This document shows, piece after piece, positions 16,061-24,611 of a stretch of 64,000 nucleotides of DNA. The stretch is taken from NCBI RefSeq assembly GCF_008806595.1, contig NZ_VZRB01000035.1, positions 1 through 64,000 of the forward strand. Reading direction: 5' to 3'. Source of the stretch: Streptomyces luteolifulvus (GTDB lineage: Bacteria; Actinomycetota; Actinomycetes; Streptomycetales; Streptomycetaceae). Position 1 is the stretch's first letter. Each line of letters starts with the position of its first letter. Made by a program: the position numbers and the translations under genes. Under the pieces are notes generated by a model that was not told where the DNA came from, searched no databases, and saw nothing but the letters and a program-made list of their open reading frames with translations.

Positions 16061-17236
16061 ATGAGCCGCAAGCCGATCAAGGACCCCCTCGACCTGCTGG
16101 ACCTCCCCTCCACCCTCACCGACGAGGAACGCCAGATCCAGGCCACCGTCGCCAAGTTCCTCGCCGACCGGGTGCGCCCGCACCTCGGCGAGTGGTTCGA
16201 GAACGCGCACTTCGCGCGTGAACTTGCCCCCGAACTGGGCAAGTTGGGAGTACTCGGCATGCACCTCGACGGATACGGCTGCGCCGGGACGAACGCGGTC
16301 GGCTACGGCCTTGCCTGTCTGGAACTGGAGGCGGCGGACTCCGGCTTCCGCAGCTTCGTCTCCGTACAGGGCTCGCTGTCGATGTTCTCCATCTGGAAGT
16401 GGGGCTCCGAGGAGCAGAAGCAGGAGTGGCTGCCCCGGCTCGCCGCCGGTGAGGCGATCGGCTGCTTCGGCCTGACCGAGCCCGACTTCGGCAGCAACCC
16501 CGCCGGCATGCGCACCCGGGCCGTCCGCGACGGCGGCGACTGGATCCTGAACGGCTCCAAGATGTGGATCACCAACGGCGGCATCGCCGATGTGGCGACC
16601 GTGTGGGCGCAGACCGAGGACGGCATCCGCGGCTTCCTCGTGCCCCGCGGAACGCCCGGATTCACCACGCAGGACATCAAGCACAAGATGTCGCTGCGCG
16701 CCTCCGTCACTTCGGAGCTGTACTTCGACAACGTACGACTGCCCGACTCGGCGCGGCTGCCGCACGCGGAGGGCCTGCGCGGACCGCTGTCCTGTCTGAA
16801 CGAGGCCCGCTTCGGCATCCTGTTCGGCGCGGTCGGCGCGGCGCGCGACTCGCTCCAGGCGGCCATCGAATACGCCGACTCCCGGGTGCAGTTCGGCAAG
16901 CCCATCAGCGCCTTCCAGCTCACCCAGAAGAAGCTCGCCGACATGACCGTGTCCCTGTGCGGTGCCGCTCTGCTCGCCGTGCACCTGGGCCGGCTGAAGG
17001 ACCAGCACCGCATCCGGCCCGAGCAGATCAGCGCCGGCAAGCTCAACAACGTCCGGGAAGCGCTCGCCATCGCCCGCGAGTGCCGCACCGTCCTCGGCGC
17101 CAACGGGATCTCCCTGGAGTACTCGCCGCTGCGGCACGCCAACAACCTGGAGTCCGTCCTGACCTATGAGGGCACCAGCGAGATGCACACACTGGTCATC
17201 GGCCAGGCGATCACGGGCCAGGAGGCGTTCCGCTGA
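16061..17236 (+). CDS. gcdH: Glutaryl-CoA dehydrogenase-type acyl-CoA dehydrogenase
   Basis: A 391-residue FAD enzyme of the acyl-CoA dehydrogenase family, full length. It shows FGLTEPDFGSNPAGM, WITNGGIADVATVWA, RFGILFGAVGAARDSL and the C-terminal LTYEGTSEMHTLVIGQAITG, where the catalytic Glu sits in YEGT. RSFVSVQGSLSMFSI near residue 105 is typical of glutaryl-CoA dehydrogenases. The reaction oxidises and decarboxylates glutaryl-CoA to crotonyl-CoA in lysine and tryptophan breakdown. GGAG lies 6 nt before the ATG. A hairpin terminator follows and a LysR gene converges on it. Confidence 0.87.
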   Translation: MSRKPIKDPLDLLDLPSTLTDEERQIQATVAKFLADRVRPHLGEWFENAHFARELAPELGKLGVLGMHLDGYGCAGTNAVGYGLACLELEAADSGFRSFVSVQGSLSMFSIWKWGSEEQKQEWLPRLAAGEAIGCFGLTEPDFGSNPAGMRTRAVRDGGDWILNGSKMWITNGGIADVATVWAQTEDGIRGFLVPRGTPGFTTQDIKHKMSLRASVTSELYFDNVRLPDSARLPHAEGLRGPLSCLNEARFGILFGAVGAARDSLQAAIEYADSRVQFGKPISAFQLTQKKLADMTVSLCGAALLAVHLGRLKDQHRIRPEQISAGKLNNVREALAIARECRTVLGANGISLEYSPLRHANNLESVLTYEGTSEMHTLVIGQAITGQEAFR

Positions 17237-17243
17237 TCGCCCA

Positions 17244-17275
17244 CGGCGTCCGCCGCCCGCACGCGCCGGACGCCG
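17244..17275. terminator. Hairpin between the gcdH and LysR genes
   Basis: A perfect 9-bp stem CGGCGTCCG/CGGACGCCG encloses 14 nt, in the 62-bp gap between two convergent genes. It probably terminates transcripts from both sides. No T-tract follows, as is usual in Streptomyces. Confidence 0.6.
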
Positions 17276-17298
17276 CTGTGGTGACGGGCCCTCAGAGC

Positions 17299-18228
17299 CT
17301 AACGGGGTTCCAACAGCTCAGGCCGGTGGCTGTTCCCGGCGGCGGCCGCCTCCCGCAGATGCCGGATCACCCCGAGCACCGCGGGCGAGGTCTCGCCCCT
17401 GCGGTAGGCGCCCACCAGCCGGGTGGTCAGTGGTACGTCCGCCAGGGGGCGGTAGACGACTCCCGGTATCTGCACGCGGCGCAGCGAGGCCGGGACCAGG
17501 GCCACGGCAAGCCCGCCGCCCACCAGCGTGAGCGCGGCGATGAAGTCCCGTACCGGCGAAGCGCACCGCGCAGTGAAGCCGCCCAGCTCGGCGACTTCCA
17601 GGATCTGGTCGCGGCAGCCGTACTCCTCGTCGAAGTGCGGGGCCACGAACCACTCGTCGCGCAGCTCCGCTGCCGGTACCGCCTCGTACGCCGCCAGCGG
17701 CGCGCCGGCCGGCAGGGCCACGACGACCTCCTCGGTGAGCAGGCAGGTCGCCACGACCTCCGGCGGGTACCCGGGTCTCCAGCGCAGAAAGCCGACGTCG
17801 ATGTCCCCGCAGGCCAGCGCCTCCAGCTGGGCCGGTGTCTCCAGCTCGCGCACCTGCACCGTCACCTCGGTGCCGAGGGCCGCGCAGCGGGTGAGGACAT
17901 CGGTCAGCACTCCGGAGAACGCGGCCGAGGCGACGTAGGCGATCTGGGCATGCCCCAGCTCCCCGCGCCCGGCGCGCCGGCCCACCGACTCGGCCCGGGC
18001 GACCTGGGCCAGGGTCAGCCGCGCCTCCTCGAGGAACAGCTGCCCGGCGCCGGTGAGCGCCGGGCGGGCGCGCCGCCCACGGTCGATCAGCCGCACACCG
18101 AGATGCGACTCCAGCGCTCTGATCTGGGCGCTGAGCGCCGAGGGAGCAAGATGCAGACGATCCGCCGCCCGCGCGAAGTGCAGTTCCTCCGCGACGGTGA
18201 CGAACGACTCCAGCCAGCGCAGTTCCAC
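17299..18228 (-). CDS. LysR-family transcriptional regulator
   Basis: A 309-residue LysR protein. The N-terminal winged helix begins ELRWLESFVTVAEELHFARA and continues LHLAPSALSAQIRALE; the remaining residues form the two-lobed effector domain. GTG at 18228 is preceded by GGAGGAGCG, which decides the start. It converges on the glutaryl-CoA operon. In pseudomonads the LysR protein GcdR activates gcdHG, so control of that operon is likely. The effector would be glutarate or a related acid, by analogy only. Confidence 0.87.
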   Translation of the reverse strand: MELRWLESFVTVAEELHFARAADRLHLAPSALSAQIRALESHLGVRLIDRGRRARPALTGAGQLFLEEARLTLAQVARAESVGRRAGRGELGHAQIAYVASAAFSGVLTDVLTRCAALGTEVTVQVRELETPAQLEALACGDIDVGFLRWRPGYPPEVVATCLLTEEVVVALPAGAPLAAYEAVPAAELRDEWFVAPHFDEEYGCRDQILEVAELGGFTARCASPVRDFIAALTLVGGGLAVALVPASLRRVQIPGVVYRPLADVPLTTRLVGAYRRGETSPAVLGVIRHLREAAAAGNSHRPELLEPR

Positions 18229-18381
18229 CGCTCCTCCGTCCTGCCGGGCCCGTGCCGACGAGTGCTGCGGCCGTGTGCACACGCGTGGGCGCGGAGCACG
18301 ACGGCTCAGTCGGCATCGTGCGGCTGCCGGCGGCCGGGACCGGCCGCCTTGCGGCCGTGCCGTGGGGTGGCCCCTGCGGGG

Positions 18382-18636
18382 TCAGTGCCAGCCGAAACGG
18401 CGGTCCACCACCGCCGAGAACTCCTCCAGGGTCAGTACCGCGTCCCCGTTCTGGTCGGCGGCGTCGAAGAACGCCGAGGACGCGTCGGCGTCTCCCAACG
18501 CCCAGAACGGCAGATCACCCGACGCGGCCAGCGAGGGGCCCTTGGTCCGCATGGCGATGATCACCTCGTCACGGGTCAGGGTCCCGTTGTGGTCGAGGTC
18601 GAGTTCCTCGAACAGCTTCCGGGCCTTGTCGCTCAT
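18382..18636 (-). CDS. EF-hand calcium-binding protein (84 aa)
   Basis: A small acidic soluble protein with two EF-hand loops. The first, residues 13-24 (DLDHNGTLTRDE), has every canonical ligand. The second, 61-72 (DQNGDAVLTLEE), has Ala at position 6 where Gly is normal but keeps the acidic ligands. Similar calmodulin-like proteins are common in streptomycetes, and their targets are mostly unknown. It stands alone between the LysR gene and the region upstream of the nitrate porter. Confidence 0.9.
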   Translation of the reverse strand: MSDKARKLFEELDLDHNGTLTRDEVIIAMRTKGPSLAASGDLPFWALGDADASSAFFDAADQNGDAVLTLEEFSAVVDRRFGWH

Positions 18637-19091
18637 CTCGTCGTCCCCGTTCCTTTCACCGGGCGGGCCTGCTCACCCATCCACACAGGTAGACGCCCCG
18701 GCACCGGCCAAGGTTCCCCACCCCGCAAACCCGCCTCCGTCACTCGCGGAGCGCGTCGTACGGGGACATCCGTAGGGCGGGACGTTAGACGGGCGCGCGG
18801 TCGTGCACCGTGGGCGGTTCGGCCCTACTGACGGGGCCGGTCGGCCCTGGCGGGAACGGTGGCGAATCGGCCCTGGTGGGGACGGCGACGGACGGGAGGG
18901 GGAGCGCGAAGGGACGACCGGGCCCGAACGCCGGGCCCTCTGCTCGATCGGTAGGGACTGATGGCCCCTGGGGCGCGTGGGTCCGGATGCGGACAGTGGT
19001 TACGGGTCGCCGCAGTGCAGGCAAGAGGCCTGCTGTGCACGTGCGAACCGGGTGGCGCCGTACCACCACGCACTGGAAAGGGACGGAGAAA
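18637..19091. promoter_or_regulatory. 455-bp non-coding region before the nitrate porter
   Basis: No convincing gene is present; the open frames here have no ribosome binding sites or family features. The leader just before the porter start has a two-part dyad: GTGCG (19041-19045) pairs with CGCAC (19069-19073), and inside it GGTGG (19051-19055) pairs with CCACC (19063-19067). This could be an RNA hairpin or an operator. I see no clear GlnR or NsrR site. Confidence 0.4.
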
Positions 19092-20375
19092 ATGGTCCAG
19101 CAGTCGAAGTCGAAGAGCGACAGCTCACCGTCAGGGGCGCCGGTATCCGGCCGGGCCTGGCTGATGCTGGCGCTGGCCACCGTCGGTTTCGCCGTGAACT
19201 TCTGGGCGTGGGCGCTGCTGAGCCCGCTCGGCCCGCGGTTCAAGGACAGCCTCGATCTGACCTCTTTCCAGCAGTCGCTGCTGGTGGCGGTGCCCGTCGT
19301 GGTCGGCTCCCTGGGCCGGATCCCGGTGGGCGCGCTGACCGACCGCTTCGGCGGACGGGTGATGTTCCCGATCGTGTCGGCGGCCACCATCGTGCCCGTG
19401 CTCTATCTGGGCCTCGCCGGGCACTCCTCGCTGACTCAGCTTCTGATCGGCGGGTTCTTCCTCGGGATCGGCGGTACCGCGTTCGCCGTCGGTGTGCCGC
19501 TGGTCAACGCATGGTTCCCGCCCGAGCGGCGCGGCATGGCGATCGGCGTCTTCGGCGCCGGCATGGGCGGCACCGCGATCAGCGCCCTGACCACCGTGAA
19601 GCTGGTCGACGCCAACAGCATGTCCACCCCCTTCGTGATCACCGCGGTCGTCCTGGCTGCCTACGCAGTCGTGGCCGCGCTGCTGCTGCGTGACGCCCCC
19701 GGCCGGATCGTGCCGACCGAACCGCTGGGACGCCGGCTGGCCGCCACCGCCCGACTGAGCATCACCTGGCAGGCGGCCGCCCTGTACGCCGTGGCCTTCG
19801 GCGGCTACGTCGCCTTCTCCGTCTACCTGCCCACCTACCTCAAGACCGGCTACGGCCTCACCCAGGCCGACGCCGCCAACCGGATGGCCGGGTTCGTGCT
19901 GCTCGCGGTCGCGATGCGTCCGATCGGCGGCTGGCTGTCTGACCGTCTGGACCCCGCGCGCGTGCTGGCCGGCTCCCTGACCGTGGTGGTGGCCGGAGCG
20001 CTGATCCAGTCGTTCACCCCGCCGCTGGCCCCGCTGGGCACCGTCGCCTTCCTGTCCATGGCAGCCGCGCTCGGCGCGGGCAGCGGCGCGACCTTCGCCC
20101 TGGTCGCCCTGCTGACCCCGGCGAACAAGGTCGGCTCGGTCACCGGCGTCGTCGGCGCCGCGGGCGGACTCGGCGGCTTCGTCCCGCCGCTGGTCATGGG
20201 CTCGCTGTACGGGGAGTACGGCACCTACGCGGCCGGCCTCGCCCTGCTCGCGATCGTGGCCGCCGCCGCGCTGGCCTACACCCTCACCAGTGTCCGCGCC
20301 GCGGTCGAAGGCCGCGGGGGCAAGCCGCGCACCGGCGGCCGGCCCGAGACCCGTACGGTCGAGACGACAGCGTAA
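19092..20375 (+). CDS. narK: NarK/NasA-type nitrate/nitrite porter (MFS)
   Basis: A 427-residue major facilitator protein with twelve predicted helices. GALTDRFGGRVMF after helix 2 is the MFS loop motif, GGFFLGIGGTAFAVGVPLVN with WFPPERRGMAIGVFGAGMGG is the glycine-rich nitrate-porter signature, and the second half has the matching GAGSGATFALVALLTP and GVVGAAGGLGGFVPP. It should move nitrate in or nitrite out across the membrane. GGAG precedes the ATG by 6 nt. The hemerythrin gene follows 62 bp later in the same direction. No nitrate reductase is visible nearby. Confidence 0.88.
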   Translation: MVQQSKSKSDSSPSGAPVSGRAWLMLALATVGFAVNFWAWALLSPLGPRFKDSLDLTSFQQSLLVAVPVVVGSLGRIPVGALTDRFGGRVMFPIVSAATIVPVLYLGLAGHSSLTQLLIGGFFLGIGGTAFAVGVPLVNAWFPPERRGMAIGVFGAGMGGTAISALTTVKLVDANSMSTPFVITAVVLAAYAVVAALLLRDAPGRIVPTEPLGRRLAATARLSITWQAAALYAVAFGGYVAFSVYLPTYLKTGYGLTQADAANRMAGFVLLAVAMRPIGGWLSDRLDPARVLAGSLTVVVAGALIQSFTPPLAPLGTVAFLSMAAALGAGSGATFALVALLTPANKVGSVTGVVGAAGGLGGFVPPLVMGSLYGEYGTYAAGLALLAIVAAAALAYTLTSVRAAVEGRGGKPRTGGRPETRTVETTA

Positions 20376-20437
20376 GAGGCGAGCGGACCACTACGACGGG
20401 ACCTGAGGAAATCCGAGAGGGACAAGGGAGCAGCACC

Positions 20438-20914
20438 GTGTGCGAGTACTGCGGCTGCCAGGCCGTGGAGACGATCGACGAACTGACCCGCGAGCACGAC
20501 GAGGTCGTCCGGCTGATCAGCCTCCTTCGCCCCGCCCACCGGGACGGTGACCTGTCCCGGATGACGGAGACCGCCCGGGAGATCGCGAGAGTGCTCGGCC
20601 CGCACACCCGGGTGGAGGAGCACGGACTGTTCCCGGCCATGGCCGAGGACTTCCCCGAGCAGATCGCCGCCCTGGAGGCCGAGCACCGCCGCATCGAGGC
20701 CGTGCTCGACGAGGCCGCCGACGGCGCCACGCCGTCGGACCCGGCCTGGCCGGACCGGCTGATGGAGGCGATGGCCGTGCTGCGCGACCACATCCTCAAG
20801 GAACAGGACGGCGTCTTCCCGGCCGCGCTCGCGATCCTCAGCACCGAGCAGTGGGAAGCGGTCGAGGCCGTACGTACCGAAGCCGGCGGCACCTCCTCCC
20901 GGCCGGCCGCCTGA
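20438..20914 (+). CDS. Hemerythrin-like domain protein with N-terminal CxxCxC
   Basis: A 158-residue four-helix hemerythrin-like protein. The likely diiron ligands are His20, His56, Glu60, His83, His118 and Glu122, in the usual order. It begins MCEYCGC, a Cys cluster that could bind metal or act in redox chemistry. Hemerythrin-like proteins bind oxygen, sense NO, or help repair iron-sulfur clusters (RIC/YtfE type). Lying directly behind a nitrate/nitrite porter, a role in nitrogen-oxide stress is reasonable but inferred. GTG is the start. A strong terminator follows. Confidence 0.85.
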   Translation: MCEYCGCQAVETIDELTREHDEVVRLISLLRPAHRDGDLSRMTETAREIARVLGPHTRVEEHGLFPAMAEDFPEQIAALEAEHRRIEAVLDEAADGATPSDPAWPDRLMEAMAVLRDHILKEQDGVFPAALAILSTEQWEAVEAVRTEAGGTSSRPAA

Positions 20915-20951
20915 CGGGTCGTACCCCCGGCCCGCAGCGCAGCATCCCACC

Positions 20952-20994
20952 CAAGTCCCGTGCCCCGCTCATCCCGAGCGGGGCACGGGACTTG
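20952..20994. terminator. Strong 19-bp hairpin, bidirectional terminator
   Basis: A perfect 19-bp stem (CAAGTCCCGTGCCCCGCTC and its complement) with an ATCCC loop lies between the convergent hemerythrin and zinc-ribbon genes. It is one of the longest perfect stems in the window. Confidence 0.85.
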
Positions 20995-21050
20995 ACGGTG
21001 CAGAGATGCCCAACCGGACGTCGGCCTCGCGCCACAAGTCCGGTATCCGT

Positions 21051-21341
21051 TCAGGACCGGTACGGCTGCTGCTGCGGCTGCCCGTAGGTCTGAGCGCCGG
21101 GGCCACCCGCGGCCTGGGCCTGGAGCTGCTCCGCCTGCTCCTTGGTCACCTTCTGCTCCGCGCCGCAGAATGTGCACTGGGTCGCGTACTTCGTCGAGAC
21201 GGGGAACAGCGGCACGAAGAACAGCGTGAACTTGGTGACGCGCTTCCTGAGCGTGTGCGCGGACGGATTGCCGCAGCCGCCGCACACGAGCGTCAGTATC
21301 GCGAGCTGGTACAGGTAGCCCTTGGTGCCAAAGATGATCAT
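21051..21341 (-). CDS. Zinc-ribbon family protein (96 aa)
   Basis: A small protein with two Cys pairs, CGGCGN and CTFCGAE, the zinc-ribbon pattern of small actinobacterial proteins, joined by a hydrophobic FTLFFVPLFPVS stretch. The C-terminal tail is rich in Gln, Ala, Gly and Pro. GGAGGG lies 6 nt before the ATG at 21341. Function is unknown; relatives are annotated only as zinc-ribbon domain proteins. Confidence 0.8.
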   Translation of the reverse strand: MIIFGTKGYLYQLAILTLVCGGCGNPSAHTLRKRVTKFTLFFVPLFPVSTKYATQCTFCGAEQKVTKEQAEQLQAQAAGGPGAQTYGQPQQQPYRS

Positions 21342-21466
21342 GTGGGTCCCTCCCCGGTCAGTGCCTGTCGCCACCGTGCCGCCGAGCGGCACGATGCCGT
21401 CACAGTCTCGCGTATGAATCAGCCGTGCCGGCGCAATGGCCGGTCCTGCAGACGCTCGCCACGGCT

Positions 21467-22198
21467 TCAACTGGTCAGCTGATAGATGCTCTTTCCGGTC
21501 AGATACAGGCCGATCAGCAGACATCCGGCCACGATCGCCTGCTGCTGGTGGCCCTCCATCCAGGCGCGCATCCTGAGCAGCCGGGGCTGGGCCGATTCCG
21601 GCGCGAAGACCACATACAGCTCGGCGGCCAGCAGCGTAGCGGTGGCGAGCAAACAGAAGGAGAACAGCGCCAGCCAGGTCGAGAAATGGGACGTGTTGGC
21701 TTCCACGACCGTGACCGCGCCTGCGGCCACCAGGCCCCAGGGCTGTAGGAGTACGGCGAGGCCCGCGGACGCCCCCACGGAGCCGCGGTCCAGCCGGGAT
21801 CCGATGGACGAGGAGGACCCCCGGCGCGACGAAACGTCCGGCTCGGACGTGTCCGGGTGGCCGGCCTCGGACGTCGCCGTGGTGGCTGCGCTCGGCGTCC
21901 GGTCCCTGACGAGTTGTCGGCGCCGGTGCCGGTGGGCGCCGTAGAGCACCAGCGCCACGCCGATGGTGAGCTTGATGGCGAGGGCCGCCGTGGAGGGCGG
22001 GGACTTGGGTGCCGGGGGCTGGCCGCCGGTCAGTGCCAGGACCAGAGCGATCACCGCGACGAAGCACGCCAGCCACCCCAGGATGAAGGTCAGCCCTTTC
22101 CACACCCCTCTGGCCGATGCGACCACCAGCACGAAGGCCATGACGGGAAGGGGGTCGAGCGTGATGGCGAGGGCGATGAGCAGCAGGTCGAGGACCAT
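21467..22198 (-). CDS. SfLAP/GAP-family six-helix membrane protein
   Basis: A 243-residue protein with about six membrane helices and a polar loop of about 55 residues in the middle (Arg/Ser/Thr-rich). DLLLIALAITLDPLPVMAFVL at the start and the overall plan match the Sap/SfLAP family, related to the mycobacterial GAP protein that helps export envelope glycolipids and to LysE-like exporters. The substrate here is unknown. I chose ATG at 22198; ATG at 22249 is in frame and has a distant GGAG. It is divergent from the YihY gene. Confidence 0.75.
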   Translation of the reverse strand: MVLDLLLIALAITLDPLPVMAFVLVVASARGVWKGLTFILGWLACFVAVIALVLALTGGQPPAPKSPPSTAALAIKLTIGVALVLYGAHRHRRRQLVRDRTPSAATTATSEAGHPDTSEPDVSSRRGSSSSIGSRLDRGSVGASAGLAVLLQPWGLVAAGAVTVVEANTSHFSTWLALFSFCLLATATLLAAELYVVFAPESAQPRLLRMRAWMEGHQQQAIVAGCLLIGLYLTGKSIYQLTS

Positions 22199-22347
22199 GG
22201 GGTGATCCCATCGTGCACGGAACACGTCGAGCCTATGCACGGAGCTCATCGGCCGCATCTCCTGCCCGGTGCCCTTGCGCGAGGCGGTCTTCCGGGGTGC
22301 CGGGGCACGCGCCGTCGCGCACTCTGGACGTAGGAAGGAGCGGCTCA

Positions 22348-22425
22348 ATGAACACCTCCGCACGGGTGCTGCCGGCGGATGGGAGCGGGTTGCCGTGGCC
22401 GGGCGTCGCCCCCATCGGCGGCTGA
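22348..22425 (+). CDS. 25-residue ORF coupled to the YihY gene (possible leader peptide)
   Basis: ATG at 22348 has an excellent ribosome binding site (GGAAGGAG, 22333-22340). The 25-codon frame ends in TGA at 22423-22425, overlapping the ATG of the YihY gene as TGATG. The peptide resembles nothing I know and is Gly/Pro-rich at its end. It could be a leader that delivers ribosomes to the downstream start, which lacks its own binding site. The alternative is a frameshift that split the true N-terminus of the YihY protein. Confidence 0.5.
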   Translation: MNTSARVLPADGSGLPWPGVAPIGG

Positions 22426-23408
22426 TGCCGCCCGGAGACACCGGGAACGGCCGAGGACAGCCGCGCGGCGGGCCCGACGAGGCCGGCCCCGAGGCCGGTG
22501 CGCGCCGACGGACCCGTTCGGTGCTGCGTGCGTCGTGGTGGAGCGGCCGGGCCGGTGCGCTGGCGGCGTGGGCGAAGGCATTCCACGCGGGGCTCGAGAC
22601 CCGGTTTCCGGTCATCACCCGCCTCGTGGACCGCATGCTGTCGGTGAACATCTTCGACTCCGCCACCCGCCTCGCGGCTCAGTGCTTCCTGACCGCGATC
22701 CCCTTGATCTTCGTGATCGCCGCCTACGCCCCGACGGCGGTGCGGGATCAACTCGTGGGATCGGTGAGTGCCGTCTTCGGTCTGAGCGGGGCGTCGAAGG
22801 CCCAACTGGAGCAGGCGTTCAGTCCCACGAGCAACGAACTGAAACAGGCCACCGGCGTGGTCGGCGGACTGATGGTGCTGCTGTCGGCCACCGCCGTGAG
22901 CCGCGCGATGCAGCGGTTGTGCAAACGGGCCTGGCAGATACCCCGGGCGGGGACGAAGATCGCTCCGTGGCGGTGGGTCGCGTGGATCGGCCTCTGGCTC
23001 GGAGTGCTGGTCATGCAGGAGCCGCTGCGCAAGGGGTTCGGCCTCGGGGCATGGCTGGGGGTTCCGCTCACCCTGGTGACTCTGACGTCGCTGTGGTGGT
23101 GGACCCAGCACCTCCTGCTGGGCGGCCTCATCGGCTGGCGGCCCCTCCTGCCGGGTGCCGTCATCACGGCGATCGCGTCGACGTGCCTGTCGCTGACGGC
23201 ACATTTCTATATGCCGCGGGCTCTCAACCGGGCCTTGACCGAGTACGGTTCCGCGGGTTCGGTGTTCGTCCTGCTCTCCTGGCTCATCGTGGTGTGCGTG
23301 GCCGTCGCGATCGGCATCAGCGTGGGCGCGGTCCTGGCCCAGGAGCCGTTCCTGGCGCACCGCCTGGGTACTCCGACGTCTTCACCCGGTGGGGCTGTCC
23401 GCCGGTGA
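22425..23408 (+). CDS. YihY/BrkB-family membrane protein
   Basis: A 327-residue protein with about six helices. LETRFPVITRLVDRMLSVNIFDSA..., AAQCFLTAIPLIFVIAAY and the later SVFVLLSWLIVVCVAVAIGIS identify the YihY family (once misnamed ribonuclease BN). Function is not established; some members are linked to envelope stress. I placed the start at ATG 22425, which is coupled to the 25-codon ORF; in-frame GTG starts exist further upstream but have no better binding site. It converges on the DUF389 gene. Confidence 0.82.
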   Translation: MPPGDTGNGRGQPRGGPDEAGPEAGARRRTRSVLRASWWSGRAGALAAWAKAFHAGLETRFPVITRLVDRMLSVNIFDSATRLAAQCFLTAIPLIFVIAAYAPTAVRDQLVGSVSAVFGLSGASKAQLEQAFSPTSNELKQATGVVGGLMVLLSATAVSRAMQRLCKRAWQIPRAGTKIAPWRWVAWIGLWLGVLVMQEPLRKGFGLGAWLGVPLTLVTLTSLWWWTQHLLLGGLIGWRPLLPGAVITAIASTCLSLTAHFYMPRALNRALTEYGSAGSVFVLLSWLIVVCVAVAIGISVGAVLAQEPFLAHRLGTPTSSPGGAVRR

Positions 23409-23447
23409 CTGCCTGCCGCAGCACCCTGGCGGCCCGCCCGTTCCGCG

Positions 23448-24401
23448 TCACCCGCCGCGCAAGCGCGCGGAGCGCCGTCCGACGCGTTGCCAGAAGGCGC
23501 GTTGGCAGCGGAGCGTCAGCACGCCCACCACGATCAGCAGGACGATGTTCAGCAGGAGCTGCATCAGTGACCCGCGCGCCTGGCTCCAGCTGGAGAACGC
23601 GCAGGACACTCCGACGTCGGCGGCGGCCGGGATGGTGGTGACGGAGATGAAGACGCCGAGGAGCGCGCTGGTTCTGGCCTGGGTGAGCGACACGATCCCG
23701 ACGATTCCCGCCAGTACCGCGACGACGACGGAGAAGACGTTGGGGGCGTCGATGAGCGTGGAGACCGGTCTGATGCCCAGCTCGAACGCTCTGGGCTGCA
23801 GGTCGAGGCCCCGGATGGCCCAGGAGAAGAGGAACGTCACCACGACGGCCAGGGAGAATCCCAGCGTCAGGGCGAACAGGCCCCGACGGATCCTCTCGTG
23901 GTTGTGGTGGTGCAGGCCCAGCGCGATGCTGGTGATGGCGCCGTACTCGGGTCCCACGACCATCGCCGCGACGATCAGGATCTGAGAGTTCGTCAGAATC
24001 CCGACCGAGCCGATGATTCCGGCGATCGCCAGATACAGATAGAAGCTGGGCAGGTAGGTGCCCTCGGCGCGGACGCGTGCCTCGAACTCCTCCCAGACCG
24101 GCGCATGGGCGAGCGCCCCCAGGTGCTGCTGCTCCGCCCGGGCGGCCGTGGTGGAGAAGGCCATGTCGACCGGCTCGACGACGATGGATCCGCGGCGGTC
24201 GAGTTCCAGGTCGCGCAGGCCGCGCAGCATGGCGTTGGCCGCTCCGGCCAGGATGTCGCACGCCACCGTGTCGCCGTCGGGATTGCGGGCCAGTCCGCGA
24301 TGCACGACGAGGTTGAAGACCTAGCGGTCGTCGGCCAGCAGTTCCACGGCTCGGGAAGTGAGGTCAGGAGGGCTCACCAGCCGGACGTGGATCATCTCCA
24401 T
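23448..24401 (-). pseudogene. DUF389 membrane protein gene with an in-frame amber codon
   Basis: From ATG 24401 (GGAGGTTGCCC upstream) the frame reads MEMIHVRLVSPPDL... for 26 residues and meets TAG at 24321-24323. Without any frame change it then continues for 290 codons as a normal DUF389 protein: LVVHRGLARNPDGD, then about six membrane helices with ILIVAAMVVGPEYGAI and a SVTTIPAAADVGV segment. Family members have both parts in one chain, so a single substitution probably created the stop. GTG at 24305 could restart translation and would still yield all helices. Sequencing error is also possible. Confidence 0.75.
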
Positions 24402-24611
24402 GGGCAACCTCCGTCGCTCGGCGCGCGCTGGGCCGACATCAGTCAGTAACGCCCGACCGGCGGACGGTCGGCAAACCGGCACCCCGCTTTCCGCCGGTGC
24501 GCACCGCCTGTGACCAGGACCGACCCGTCGTCGATCGCTCCGGCATGGCGAGGACCACTGGGGTGAGCGATGGTGGTTCCCAGGAGCATCTCCGAGCCTG
24601 GAGGAGTGGCC

